DNA of 64,000 nucleotides from Bacillus_BU sp051233475 (GCF_051233475.1 NZ_JBKFGH010000006.1:247993-311992), one strand, 5' to 3'; counted from the stretch's first letter, positions 33,140-42,266 are shown. Numbers and translations: made by a program. Notes: generated by a model not told the origin, from the sequence alone.

Positions 33140-33340
33140 TTTTGATCCTTTCTTTATAAACGATCCTTATATAAATAATTAGGTTAAATGAAATAAGTTT
33201 TAATGCAGGGGGGTAAAAAAATTAACAAATCAGTCATAAGATGGTAGGACAACATCATAAACATATATTGTCTAATAGTATCTAAAAGAAATGATTTGGA
33301 TAATATTATCCCACTAACTCAAGATTCAGGAGGGGATCAC

Positions 33341-34819
33341 TTGGAAAAGATAGATATTTTTAAAGATATCGCGGAACGGACTGGCGGTGACATTTATCTA
33401 GGGGTAGTTGGAGCTGTTCGAACCGGTAAATCTACTTTTATTAAAAAGTTTATGGAGCTGGTAGTATTACCAAACATACGAAGTGAGGCGGAGCGGGCCC
33501 GTACCCAAGATGAACTCCCTCAAAGTGCTGCTGGAAAAACCATTATGACAACAGAACCGAAATTTGTTCCAAATCAAGCATGCTCTGTACATGTTGATGA
33601 AGGCTTAGAAGTAAATATTAGACTAGTAGATTGCGTTGGTTATACAGTTCCTGGGGCAAAGGGATATGAAGATGAAAATGGTCCTAGAATGATCACGACA
33701 CCTTGGTATGAAGAACCAATCCCGTTTCATGAAGCAGCTGAGATTGGGACGAGAAAGGTCATTCAAGAGCATTCTACAATAGGCGTTGTCATCACTACTG
33801 ACGGTACGATTGGTGAAATTCCTCGCTCTAATTATCTTGAGGCTGAAGAAAGAGTGATCGAGGAATTAAAGGAAGTCGGGAAACCATTTATTATGATTGT
33901 AAACAGTGCCCAACCATATCATCCAAACACAGAGTCTTTGCGGAATGATTTAGCAGAGAAATATGATATTCCAGTCTTGGCGATGAGTGTTGAAAGCATG
34001 CGCGAGACAGATGTTTTAAACGTGCTGCGTGAAGCATTATATGAATTCCCTGTGCTAGAAGTGAATGTTAATTTACCGAGCTGGGTTATGGTGTTAAGAG
34101 AGAACCATTGGCTGCGTGAAAGTTACCAAGACGCTGTGAAAGACACGGTTAAAGATATTAAGAGGCTAAGAGATGTCGATCGTGTCGTTCACCAGTTTAG
34201 TGACTTTGAATTTATTGATCGTGCAGGCCTTGCAGGAATTGAAATGGGGCAAGGTGTTGCTGAAATAGATTTGTTTGCACCAGATGAGTTGTATGACGAA
34301 GTTTTAAAAGAAATTGTTGGGGTGGAAATACGTGGCAAGGATCATTTGCTCGAATTAATGCAGGATTTTGCTCATGCCAAAACAGAATATGATCAGGTCT
34401 CAGAGGCGTTAAAAATGGTAAAGCAAACCGGATATGGCATTGCGGCCCCATCCTTAGCTGACATGAGCCTTGATGAGCCGGAAATCATTCGGCAAGGATC
34501 ACGCTTCGGTGTTAGATTAAAAGCCGTAGCTCCATCGATTCATATGATTAAAGTAGATGTTGAATCAGAATTTGCCCCTATAATTGGGACGGAAAAGCAA
34601 AGCGAGGAACTGGTTCGATATTTAATGCAAGATTTTGAAGATGATCCATTGTCGATTTGGAACTCAGATATTTTTGGGCGCAGCCTCAGTTCAATCGTTC
34701 GAGAAGGAATCCAAGCCAAGCTTTCACTAATGCCGGAAAATGCAAGATATAAATTAAAGGAAACGTTGGAGCGAATTATCAATGAAGGTTCCGGCGGATT
34801 AATCGCGATTATTTTATAA
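33341..34819 (+). CDS. spoIVA: Stage IV sporulation protein A, spore coat scaffold ATPase
   Basis: It polymerises on the outer forespore membrane using ATP and anchors the coat. The 492 residues equal B. subtilis SpoIVA. The Walker A motif GAVRTGKST has Lys30, with VDCVGYTVPGA as the switch region; a middle domain and the C-terminal SpoVM/forespore-binding region end GSGGLIAIIL. The TTG at 33341 was chosen over one at 33296, because CAGGAGGGG sits 5 nt upstream and the protein then begins MEKIDIFKDIAERTGG like the family. It is monocistronic. Confidence 0.98.
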   Translation: MEKIDIFKDIAERTGGDIYLGVVGAVRTGKSTFIKKFMELVVLPNIRSEAERARTQDELPQSAAGKTIMTTEPKFVPNQACSVHVDEGLEVNIRLVDCVGYTVPGAKGYEDENGPRMITTPWYEEPIPFHEAAEIGTRKVIQEHSTIGVVITTDGTIGEIPRSNYLEAEERVIEELKEVGKPFIMIVNSAQPYHPNTESLRNDLAEKYDIPVLAMSVESMRETDVLNVLREALYEFPVLEVNVNLPSWVMVLRENHWLRESYQDAVKDTVKDIKRLRDVDRVVHQFSDFEFIDRAGLAGIEMGQGVAEIDLFAPDELYDEVLKEIVGVEIRGKDHLLELMQDFAHAKTEYDQVSEALKMVKQTGYGIAAPSLADMSLDEPEIIRQGSRFGVRLKAVAPSIHMIKVDVESEFAPIIGTEKQSEELVRYLMQDFEDDPLSIWNSDIFGRSLSSIVREGIQAKLSLMPENARYKLKETLERIINEGSGGLIAIIL

Positions 34820-34820
34820 G

Positions 34821-34853
34821 GAAAAGACTGACTCGCAATGAGTCAGTCTTTTC
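34821..34853 (+). terminator. Intrinsic terminator of spoIVA
   Basis: A perfect 14-bp stem GAAAAGACTGACTC/GAGTCAGTCTTTTC with a 5-base loop, followed by a T-rich stretch. In 34854-35090 only a weak second hairpin near 35018-35060 (AAAACC/GGTTTT, then T-rich) was noticed. Confidence 0.93.
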
Positions 34854-35092
34854 TTGTATTTAAGATATATTCGGTTAATTACCTATGAAAATAGGGCAAA
34901 AGGTGAAAAACTTATTACAATTATGTTTCAGAAGATGAAAAGATTGCCATTATTTCGCGGAATCTTCTTGATAAGCGTAAATGATTGTGATAATCTTTTA
35001 ACAGAATTAGCGTTAGGGTGTCGCAAAACCTTATCACTAAAGGGTTTTCGCGTTATTTTTTGCTTGTAATCTGTATTTTTTAAAAAAATAGG

Positions 35093-35122
35093 TTGCAACA
35101 ATAAATAAAAATACATTATAAC
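35093..35122 (+). promoter_or_regulatory. Candidate SigA promoter of hbs
   Basis: TTGCAA (35093-35098) and TATAAC (35117-35122) with an 18-nt spacer, about 90 nt before the hbs start. Other AT-rich alternatives exist nearby. Confidence 0.4.
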
Positions 35123-35210
35123 GTATAAAATTCTGTGATTTTGTTTAGAAATGTAGGTAAGATCCTATTTTTTACTGAATCGTACCAATTTTCGGGAGGA
35201 GGTGAAAAGC

Positions 35211-35483
35211 ATGAACAAAACAGAACTTATTAGTGCAGTTGCTGAAGCTAGCGAACTTTCTAAGAAAGACGCTACTAAAGCAGTTGATGCTGTTTTCGAT
35301 ACAATCTTAGAAGCTCTAAAAAACGGTGATAAAGTTCAATTAATCGGTTTTGGAAACTTCGAGGTTCGTGAACGCGCTGCTCGTAAAGGTCGTAACCCAC
35401 AAACTGGGGATGAAATCGAAATCGCTGCAAGCAAAGTTCCTGCTTTCAAACCAGGCAAAGCGCTTAAAGATGCAGTTAAATAA
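35211..35483 (+). CDS. hbs: HU family DNA-binding protein HBsu
   Basis: The main nucleoid-shaping protein, a 90-residue DNA-bending dimer. The family motif GFGNFEVRERAARKGRNPQTG forms the DNA-binding arms, with KVPAFKPGKALKDAVK at the end. The start MNKTELISAVAEA is set by GGAGGAGGTG 7 nt upstream. Codon use (frequent GCT, GGT, CGT, AAC) is that of a highly expressed gene. A terminator follows. Confidence 0.98.
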   Translation: MNKTELISAVAEASELSKKDATKAVDAVFDTILEALKNGDKVQLIGFGNFEVRERAARKGRNPQTGDEIEIAASKVPAFKPGKALKDAVK

Positions 35484-35516
35484 TTACATAAACTTGTCTT
35501 GAGCGAATGCTTAAGC

Positions 35517-35549
35517 AAAAGACCGCGTGAAAAATCCGCGGTCTTTTTT
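35517..35549 (+). terminator. Intrinsic terminator of hbs
   Basis: Stem AAAAGACCGCG/CGCGGTCTTTT (35517-35527 and 35537-35547) followed by T. Confidence 0.93.
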
Positions 35550-35756
35550 CATAAAGTACCTCAAAACATGCGTGTTAACAAATTTTTTATCGTACATAAA
35601 AACCTGTCGCCTTTGCTTGTGTTAAAATGAATATGCTAATATGTAAATAAACATTAATATTTGTAGAATTTTGTCTCCTAACCGCTCTTTTTTGCTTGTG
35701 TTATTTAGTGGACATAATGGTTTTATTTTATGACAATATACTGGGGGTGACTTTTA

Positions 35757-35990
35757 GTGGAAAGAAAAAATGTTAACGGGGATTATATTGTCATTAAAGC
35801 CAGTGAAGATGGTGTAAATGTAATCGGATTGACAAGGGGAACAGACACTAGATTCCATCACTCCGAAAAGCTTGATAAAGGGGAAGTATTGATTGCTCAA
35901 TTTACCGAACATACTTCTGCTATAAAAATCAGGGGTAATGCAAAGATTTTGACCTGTTATGGTGAGATGGAAAGCGAAACAAAAAAATAA
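35757..35990 (+). CDS. mtrB: trp RNA-binding attenuation protein MtrB (TRAP)
   Basis: A 77-residue subunit of the 11-mer ring which, with tryptophan bound, wraps GAG/UAG-repeat RNA to stop trp expression. The family motifs are clear: DYIVIKASEDGVNVIGLTRG, FHHSEKLDKGEVLIAQFTEHTSAIKIRG and AKILTCYGEMES, including the Lys and Arg residues that contact RNA. The start is GTG behind GGGGGTGA. In B. subtilis it follows folE (mtrA), absent here, and regulates the trp operon, which is also absent from its usual place. Confidence 0.95.
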   Translation: MERKNVNGDYIVIKASEDGVNVIGLTRGTDTRFHHSEKLDKGEVLIAQFTEHTSAIKIRGNAKILTCYGEMESETKK

Positions 35991-36074
35991 TATCGACCTT
36001 GGTATACATGTCTTTTTTTATCATCGGGGAGAAGGTTTTTTTAAATAATAAATATGCCCAACGTAGTATCTTTA

Positions 36075-36083
36075 TGATATAAT
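36075..36083 (+). promoter_or_regulatory. Candidate extended -10 promoter for hepS-menG-hepT
   Basis: TGATATAAT at 36075-36083 is an extended -10 (TGn plus a perfect TATAAT). The -35 is weak. It would give a leader of about 210 nt before hepS. Confidence 0.5.
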
Positions 36084-36108
36084 TGTGACTGCCTTTATTT
36101 GAGGAAAG

Positions 36109-36147
36109 ATTCAATGGATTGAATTGATTCAATTGAATAGGGCACTT
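36109..36147 (+). other. Alternating inverted repeats in the hepS leader
   Basis: ATTCAAT (36109-36115), ATTGAAT (36118-36124) and ATTCAAT (36127-36133) occur in a row 2 nt apart, followed by AATAGGGCAC and a run of T. The middle element can pair with either neighbour, a layout possible for attenuation or only a fold of AT-rich DNA. The rest of 35991-36300 shows nothing clear. Confidence 0.35.
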
Positions 36148-36300
36148 TTTTTATGCGGAAAAGGAAACAGCTTTGCGCAATCATTTCTTTCACGGTAATA
36201 ATAAATAGATGGCTGTTAACACATTAACGTTTATGCCTAGATAACGTCTCCTGTTTGGGGAGTTTAATTATATATCTTTGGGGAAACAAGGGTGATTATT

Positions 36301-37122
36301 TTGCATGATATTCAAACTAAATTAGCTGAATTGAAAGAGCTTGTTGAACAGAAAGCCTTTCATCCTTATTTAATGAAACATATTCAGGTACCATTAATTG
36401 ATGAGGATCGGCTTTTATTACTCATTTCAATTTTTGATCAGCTTAATTTATCGGATATTGAAAAAAACACATATATTACCGCAACTTTGTTAATTCAATT
36501 GGCCCTTGATACCCATGACTATGTACATTCAGTTTCAATTGACGAGGAATTAAAAGGTCAACAGCTAACCGTATTAGCTGGAGATTATTTCAGCGGACTT
36601 TATTATAAACATTTAGCAAACATTAATAACATATCGTTAATACGTGAATTATCTAATGGGATAAAAGAAATAAATGAACACAAGATCATGCTTCATGGTA
36701 ATCCACACACAAACAATATTGAGCTTGTCCTTGACCATCTGAAAAAAATTGAGGGTGCTCTATTTGAAAAAATTGCTGACTTTTTCAAAGTCTCATTTTC
36801 AAGTGAATTCACTTTGAATTTATTACTGGTAAAACGACTTCTTCGTGAAAGAGAGCAGTTTCTAACAACCGGGACATCAATAGGATTTGAAGCAATCAAA
36901 AAAATGATGGTTAATGACGATCCTAAAAGTAATGCAGAATTAACGGATGACCAACAAAAAAAATTATTATATGCTTTTGACCAAGCGATAAATCGCACGA
37001 TTCATTCAATAAAAGCTGGGATGAAAAACCTGCCATATGTTAATGAATTGTTTAACATGCGGATTCAGTCCATAGTGGACGAGTACCAAGCAATGGTTAA
37101 AACTTTTGTGGAAGAAGGGTAA
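36301..37122 (+). CDS. hepS: Heptaprenyl diphosphate synthase component I HepS
   Basis: The small non-catalytic subunit that with HepT makes the C35 chain of menaquinone-7. It is 273 residues and mainly helical, with the family segments FHPYLMKHI, DEDRLLLL, TATLLIQLALDTHDYV, LTVLAGDYFSGLYY and IKEINEHKI. The TTG at 36301 is chosen because GGTGA is 5 nt upstream and MHDIQTKLAEL aligns with the B. subtilis start; an upstream GTG at 36292 is possible. It is followed 3 nt later by menG. Confidence 0.93.
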   Translation: MHDIQTKLAELKELVEQKAFHPYLMKHIQVPLIDEDRLLLLISIFDQLNLSDIEKNTYITATLLIQLALDTHDYVHSVSIDEELKGQQLTVLAGDYFSGLYYKHLANINNISLIRELSNGIKEINEHKIMLHGNPHTNNIELVLDHLKKIEGALFEKIADFFKVSFSSEFTLNLLLVKRLLREREQFLTTGTSIGFEAIKKMMVNDDPKSNAELTDDQQKKLLYAFDQAINRTIHSIKAGMKNLPYVNELFNMRIQSIVDEYQAMVKTFVEEG

Positions 37123-37125
37123 GAA

Positions 37126-37827
37126 ATGCAGCAATCAAAGGAAGAGCGTGTCCATAAGGTTTTTGAGAAAATTTATGGAAACTACGATAAAATGAATTCT
37201 GTTATCAGCTTTCAGCAGCATAAAAAATGGCGGAAAGATACAATGCGCCGAATGAATGTTCAAAAGGGTAGTGCTGCTCTTGATGTTTGCTGCGGCACAG
37301 CTGATTGGACAATTGCTATGGCTGATGCTGTTGGATCTACAGGTGAGGTAATTGGACTTGATTTTAGTAAGAATATGTTAAAAATAGGTCAAGAAAAAGT
37401 CGAAAACCTGCAGTTGAAAAATGTATCCCTTATTCACGGGAATGCAATGGAACTTCCATTTGAAGATAATCGGTTTGATTATGTAACGATTGGGTTTGGT
37501 TTAAGAAATGTTCCAGACTATTTACAAGTATTGAAAGAACTTAATCGAGTGTTAAAACCAGGCGGGATTGCAGTTTGCCTTGAAACCTCACAACCAACTA
37601 TGTTTGGTTTTAAACAGCTATATTTCTTTTATTTTCGATTTATCATGCCGTTATTCGGCCGAATTTTTGCGAAGAGCTATAAGGAATATTCATGGCTTCA
37701 AGAGTCTGCCAGAGACTTCCCAGGAATGGTAGAGCTGAAAGAAATGTTTGAAGAAGCCGGCTTTAGAAATGTCCGCTTTAAGCCATATAGTGGCGGAGTT
37801 GCAGCTGTGCATATTGGTGAAAAATAA
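37126..37827 (+). CDS. menG: Demethylmenaquinone methyltransferase MenG (UbiE family)
   Basis: It performs the last step of menaquinone synthesis, SAM-dependent C-methylation of demethylmenaquinone. The 233 residues contain the SAM site LDVCCGTADWTIAMA (about 48-62), GLDFSKNML, GNAMELPFEDNRFDYVTIGFGLRN and the family signature near FPGMVELKEMF. It was formerly menH or gerC2 in B. subtilis. It is central in the hepS-menG-hepT operon. Confidence 0.96.
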   Translation: MQQSKEERVHKVFEKIYGNYDKMNSVISFQQHKKWRKDTMRRMNVQKGSAALDVCCGTADWTIAMADAVGSTGEVIGLDFSKNMLKIGQEKVENLQLKNVSLIHGNAMELPFEDNRFDYVTIGFGLRNVPDYLQVLKELNRVLKPGGIAVCLETSQPTMFGFKQLYFFYFRFIMPLFGRIFAKSYKEYSWLQESARDFPGMVELKEMFEEAGFRNVRFKPYSGGVAAVHIGEK

Positions 37828-37904
37828 CCAAGAATTTGATCTTATTTAATTAGAAAAAATAAATCAAAAACAAAAATAGATAGATTCAAAGCTGGTGAAT
37901 GCAA

Positions 37905-38870
37905 ATGTTGAAATTAAAAATGATGTATTCATTTTTGAGTTCGGATTTGAATGTTATTGAAAAAGAGCTTGAGGAGTCGATCAACGCACAAGCTCCTTTA
38001 TTGCACCAAGCATCCATGCATTTATTAAAAGCCGGGGGGAAGAGAATTCGCCCAGTTTTTGTCCTACTTGCAGGGAGGTTTGGTGACTATGACATTAACG
38101 TAATCAAAAATGTTGCAGTAACTTTAGAACTGATCCATACGGCCAGTTTAGTTCATGATGATGTGATTGATGACGCAGAAATGAGACGTGGCAAACCAAC
38201 CATTAAAGCAAAGTGGGATAATCGTATTGCCATGTATACGGGCGATTATATTTTTGCTCGCTCATTGGAACTGATGACTGATATCAATAATCCGTTAGCC
38301 CACAAGATTTTATCAAACACGATGGTAGAACTTTGTCTTGGTGAAATTGAACAAATAAAAGACAAGTACCGTTATGAACAAAATTTAAGAGATTATTTGC
38401 GCAGAATTAAACGAAAGACAGCTCTGCTCATTGCTGCCAGCTGTCAGCTTGGCGCTGTAGCAGCTAATGTTAGTGAAGACGTTCATAGAAAGTTATTTCA
38501 ATTCGGTTACTATGTTGGAATGTCCTTTCAAATAATCGATGATGTCCTTGATTTCACTTCAACAGAGAAAGAGCTGGGTAAGCCTGCTGGTGGAGATCTT
38601 CTTCAAGGGAACATCACCTTGCCTGTTTTATATGCAATGGAGAATTGGGATATTAAGAAAGAAATTATTAAGGTTCATCCACATACAACCAGAAGTGAAA
38701 TGGATAAAATTATTTTAATGGTAAAAAATTCTGATGCGATTGAACGGTCTCTTAACCTTAGTGACCGCTACCTAAGTAAAGCCCTTTCCATTTTAGAGCA
38801 ACTCCCACAAAATAAAGCAAAGAAATCACTCCGTGAAATTGCCTTGTATATCGGAAAACGGAAATTCTAA
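37905..38870 (+). CDS. hepT: Heptaprenyl diphosphate synthase component II HepT
   Basis: The catalytic trans-prenyltransferase subunit, about 321 residues. The first Asp-rich motif HDDVIDDAEMRRG and the second IIDDVLDFTS bind magnesium and allylic diphosphate. GGKRIRP binds isopentenyl diphosphate, and GKPAGGDLLQGNITLP follows. Two close ATGs (37899, 37905) exist; the second is better spaced from GGTGA. Together with HepS and MenG it completes the menaquinone side chain and ring. Confidence 0.95.
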   Translation: MLKLKMMYSFLSSDLNVIEKELEESINAQAPLLHQASMHLLKAGGKRIRPVFVLLAGRFGDYDINVIKNVAVTLELIHTASLVHDDVIDDAEMRRGKPTIKAKWDNRIAMYTGDYIFARSLELMTDINNPLAHKILSNTMVELCLGEIEQIKDKYRYEQNLRDYLRRIKRKTALLIAASCQLGAVAANVSEDVHRKLFQFGYYVGMSFQIIDDVLDFTSTEKELGKPAGGDLLQGNITLPVLYAMENWDIKKEIIKVHPHTTRSEMDKIILMVKNSDAIERSLNLSDRYLSKALSILEQLPQNKAKKSLREIALYIGKRKF

Positions 38871-38957
38871 TATTGCGAAAATTTCCAAACAATGTTAATA
38901 TTTTCATGGATTGCTGCTTGTCAGTCCGTCATACATAAGTATCTAGGAGTGGATTTT

Positions 38958-39404
38958 ATGGAAAAAACATTTTTAATGGTTAAACCTGATGGTGTTCAAA
39001 GAAATCTTATCGGTGAAATTGTTTCACGTTTTGAAAAGAAAGGATTTCAATTAGTTGGTGCAAAATTAATGAGTATTCCTGTAGAACTTGCAGAACAGCA
39101 TTATGGAGAGCATAAGGAGCGCCCTTTCTTCGGAGAGTTAGTTGAGTTCATTACTTCAGGACCTGTATTTGCAATGGTTTGGCAAGGAGAAAATGTAATT
39201 GCTACAGCTCGCCAAATGATGGGTTCAACAAATCCGAAAGATGCTGCACCAGGAACAATTCGCGGTGATTTCGGTGTTACAGTTGGAAAGAATATCATTC
39301 ATGGATCAGATTCTCCGGAAAGTGCTGTTCGTGAAATTGGCTTATTCTTTAATGAAGCTGAATTAGTGGAATACAATAAACTAATGAATGAATGGATTCT
39401 TTAA
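38958..39404 (+). CDS. ndk: Nucleoside diphosphate kinase
   Basis: It balances NTP pools by phosphate transfer through a phosphohistidine. The 148 residues show KPDGVQR, the active-site His115 in NIIHGSDS, and RPFFGELVEFITSGP. The start at 38958 is set by TAGGAG; upstream in-frame ATGs are not family-like. In B. subtilis cheR follows ndk; here a terminator and then aroC follow. Confidence 0.97.
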   Translation: MEKTFLMVKPDGVQRNLIGEIVSRFEKKGFQLVGAKLMSIPVELAEQHYGEHKERPFFGELVEFITSGPVFAMVWQGENVIATARQMMGSTNPKDAAPGTIRGDFGVTVGKNIIHGSDSPESAVREIGLFFNEAELVEYNKLMNEWIL

Positions 39405-39415
39405 ATTTTCCTTTT

Positions 39416-39447
39416 AAAGCACTTGTAGTCATTACAAGTGCTTTTTT
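39416..39447 (+). terminator. Intrinsic terminator of ndk
   Basis: A perfect 12-bp stem AAAGCACTTGTA/TACAAGTGCTTT (39416-39427 and 39433-39444), 5-base loop, then T. Confidence 0.94.
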
Positions 39448-39484
39448 GTATACGTTTACAGCTTCGGAAAAAATTTTTGTATTT

Positions 39485-39514
39485 TTTACATATACTGATA
39501 ATTCATGTTAAAAT
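39485..39514 (+). promoter_or_regulatory. Candidate SigA promoter of the aro supraoperon
   Basis: TTTACA (39485-39490), 18-nt spacer, TAAAAT (39509-39514) with a TG one base before. It lies 115 nt before aroC. No T-box or TRAP-type triplet repeats were seen between it and the start codon. Confidence 0.45.
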
Positions 39515-39628
39515 GAATACTATTGTAAAATTTAATTTTTCAATTTTTAAATTTTTGCTATTTTTATTTTTTATGTCGTATGGTATATTGAGACATAATC
39601 CTTTAATGAGTTGAAGGAGGAAAGTGTA

Positions 39629-40801
39629 ATGAGATATTTAACAGCCGGGGAATCACATGGTCCCCAATTAACCACCATTATTGAAGGGCTTCCTGCTGGA
39701 ATGCCGCTTGTTGCTGAAGACATTAACTATGAATTGCAACGAAGACAAAAGGGCCACGGTAGAGGTCGAAGAATGCAAATTGAAAAGGATACTGCTGAAA
39801 TCATGGCAGGGGTTCGCCACGGACTTACGCTTGGCTCACCAGTTGCACTCGTTGTTGAAAATAACGATTGGAAACATTGGACTAAAATAATGGGACAAGC
39901 ACCGTTGGAACTCGATGAAGAAAATGATGTTAAAAGGAAAATTTCTCGGCCAAGACCAGGGCATGCAGATCTAAATGGTGCTTTAAAATATGGACATCGC
40001 GATATGAGAAATGTTTTAGAAAGATCATCTGCCAGAGAAACCACAGTTCGAGTGGCTGCAGGGGCAGTTGCAAAAAAACTACTTACATCGCTCGGAATTA
40101 ACATCGCTTCACATGTAATTGAAATTGGCGGGGTTAAGGCTGAAAGCAAACATTTTGAGTCTCTTTCTGAGTTGATTGAAAAAACAGAGCAATCTCCAGT
40201 GCGCTGTGTTGATCCTGTTGCTGAGAAAGAAATGATGAAGGCAATTGATGATGCTAAACAAAATGGTGATTCTATTGGTGGAATCGTTGAGGTTATCGTA
40301 GAAGGCATGCCTTCGGGTGTTGGAAGCTATGTTCACTATGATCGAAAACTGGATGCTAAAATTGCCGCTGCCATTGTAAGTATAAATGCCTTTAAAGGTG
40401 TAGAATTTGGGATTGGGTTTGAAGCTGCAAGAAAACCAGGCAGTGAAGTTCATGATGAAATTATTTGGAATCAAGAACAAGGCTATACCAGAAGAACAAA
40501 TCGCTTAGGCGGATTTGAAGGTGGCATGACAACAGGTGAACCAATTGTGGTTCGTGGCGTGATGAAGCCGATACCGACGCTGTACAAACCACTTCAAAGT
40601 GTAGATATTGAAACGAAAGAGCCTTTTTCTGCAAGCATTGAACGTTCTGATAGCTGTGCTGTTCCTGCGGCCGCTGTTGTTGCTGAAAGTGCAGTAGCTT
40701 GGGAGCTTGCCTCAGCATTAGTGGAGCAATTTTATGCTGACCGATTTGATAAATTGGCTGACCAAGTTCGTGAGTATCGAGAATATGCGAGGGAATTTTA
40801 A
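39629..40801 (+). CDS. aroC: Chorismate synthase (AroC; AroF in B. subtilis naming)
   Basis: It converts 5-enolpyruvylshikimate 3-phosphate to chorismate using reduced FMN. The 390 residues carry the signatures GESHGP (start), GHGRGRRMQIEKD, RPRPGHADLNGALKYGHRDMRNVLERSSARET and, near the end, ERSDSCAVPAAAVVAESAVAW. The start is set by GAAGGAGG. It overlaps aroB by one nucleotide (TAATG). It opens the aromatic supraoperon. Confidence 0.97.
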   Translation: MRYLTAGESHGPQLTTIIEGLPAGMPLVAEDINYELQRRQKGHGRGRRMQIEKDTAEIMAGVRHGLTLGSPVALVVENNDWKHWTKIMGQAPLELDEENDVKRKISRPRPGHADLNGALKYGHRDMRNVLERSSARETTVRVAAGAVAKKLLTSLGINIASHVIEIGGVKAESKHFESLSELIEKTEQSPVRCVDPVAEKEMMKAIDDAKQNGDSIGGIVEVIVEGMPSGVGSYVHYDRKLDAKIAAAIVSINAFKGVEFGIGFEAARKPGSEVHDEIIWNQEQGYTRRTNRLGGFEGGMTTGEPIVVRGVMKPIPTLYKPLQSVDIETKEPFSASIERSDSCAVPAAAVVAESAVAWELASALVEQFYADRFDKLADQVREYREYAREF

Positions 40802-41871
40802 TGGAAGCGGTGAAAATCCAAACCAAGTCAAAGCAATACCCGGTTTTTATTGGTGCTGGTGTTACCGCGAATCTCCAATCTTTTATTAAAGAGAGGTTTC
40901 CAAAGCTTTCTACGGTATTAATTATTTCCGATGAAACAGTAGGCAGTCTTTATTTAGATTCACTTAAAGCTCAAGTTTCTGAACTACAGGTGGCCACTTT
41001 TCTTGTTCCTAGTGGGGAAACAGCGAAATCCTTTGATCACTATTATGACTGTTTGACTTATGCGTTGGAACAAAAGCTAGATCGACAATCATTAATTATC
41101 TCCTTTGGGGGAGGAGTGGTTGGTGATTTGTCAGGGTTTGTGGCTGCAAGCTATATGCGCGGCATTCCGTTTATTCAAGTGCCAACTACAATCTTAGCTC
41201 ATGATAGTGCTGTCGGAGGGAAAGTAGCGATCAATCATCCTTTAGGTAAAAATATGATTGGCGCTTTTCACCAGCCAGAAGCGGTTTTTTACGATTTGAA
41301 TTATTTAAAGAGCCTGCCGATCAAAGAAATACGCTCGGGTTTTGCTGAAGTAATTAAACATGCGTTAATCCAAGATCCTTCCTTTTATAATTGGATTCAA
41401 ACAAATGTTACGGATTTAAGTGATTTAAAAGAGGGAATTCTCCAGCATTCATTAGTCCGGGGCATTGAAATAAAAGGTATGATTGTATCTGAGGATGAAA
41501 GAGAAACAGGGGTACGAGCTTATTTAAATTTTGGTCATACATTAGGTCATGCCATTGAAGCAGAGTGTGGTTACGGAGTAATAAGTCATGGTGAGGCTGT
41601 CATCATTGGAATGGTCTTTGCCTTGAAATTAAGCAAGCAGGTAACGGGACTAACTTTCAATGAAGTAGATTTCACTTCATGGCTTAAACAATTAGGCTAT
41701 CAAGTGACATTACCAGCTGGTTTAGAGCCAGAAAAACTGTTAGCTAGGATGAAACAAGACAAAAAATCGGTAAGTCAGAAAGTACGTTTTGTTTTGTTAA
41801 GTCAACTAGGACAACCAAGTTTATATGAAGTATCGGATGATGTTTTGATAGCTAGTCTATCAGAGTTTTAG
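40801..41871 (+). CDS. aroB: 3-dehydroquinate synthase AroB
   Basis: It forms 3-dehydroquinate from DAHP, with NAD and a divalent metal. The 356 residues show the NAD loop SFGGGVVGDLSGFVAASYMRGI, the metal and substrate residues in PTTILAHDSAVGGKVAINHPLGKN, and the histidines of NFGHTLGHAIE. Its start ATG overlaps the aroC stop, so it is coupled. Confidence 0.97.
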   Translation: MEAVKIQTKSKQYPVFIGAGVTANLQSFIKERFPKLSTVLIISDETVGSLYLDSLKAQVSELQVATFLVPSGETAKSFDHYYDCLTYALEQKLDRQSLIISFGGGVVGDLSGFVAASYMRGIPFIQVPTTILAHDSAVGGKVAINHPLGKNMIGAFHQPEAVFYDLNYLKSLPIKEIRSGFAEVIKHALIQDPSFYNWIQTNVTDLSDLKEGILQHSLVRGIEIKGMIVSEDERETGVRAYLNFGHTLGHAIEAECGYGVISHGEAVIIGMVFALKLSKQVTGLTFNEVDFTSWLKQLGYQVTLPAGLEPEKLLARMKQDKKSVSQKVRFVLLSQLGQPSLYEVSDDVLIASLSEF

Positions 41872-41891
41872 AAACAAAGGGGGAAATTTTC

Positions 41892-42266
41892 ATGATCCGC
41901 GGGGTGAGAGGAGCCATCACCGTTAACGAAGACAATGAAGCGGAAATTGTCGTAGCAACAGAACAATTAATTAGGCAAATGATTTTAGAAAATGAACTTT
42001 CAGCTGATCAAGTTGCCTCAATTTTTATTTCTGTTACGGACGATATAACAGCCGTTTTTCCTGCAAAAGCAGTTCGTCTGATCGAAGGGTGGAAATACGT
42101 TCCGGTTATGTGTATGAAAGAGATCCCTGTACCTAATTCATTACGTAAATGTATTCGGGTGATGATGCATGTGAATACAAACAAGGTTCAGGAAGAGATT
42201 TCACATGTTTATTTAGAGGGTGCTGAAGTTTTACGACCTGATTTGAACACATCAAAGCAACTTTAA
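41892..42266 (+). CDS. aroH: Chorismate mutase AroH type
   Basis: A 124-residue monofunctional chorismate mutase (trimeric AroH fold) that makes prephenate. Arg7 in IRGVRGAITV and Arg90 in LRKCIRVMMHVNT are the known active-site arginines in the family. GGGGGAAATT precedes the start. In B. subtilis trpE to trpA come next; here hisC follows after 78 nt with no trace of trp genes. Confidence 0.95.
   Translation: MIRGVRGAITVNEDNEAEIVVATEQLIRQMILENELSADQVASIFISVTDDITAVFPAKAVRLIEGWKYVPVMCMKEIPVPNSLRKCIRVMMHVNTNKVQEEISHVYLEGAEVLRPDLNTSKQL

Noticed and set aside
33233..33269. SigE promoter for spoIVA (GTCATAAG and CATATATT)
   Set aside because: The -10 looks right but the spacing is about 21 nt, too long for SigE. 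Not reported as a feature.
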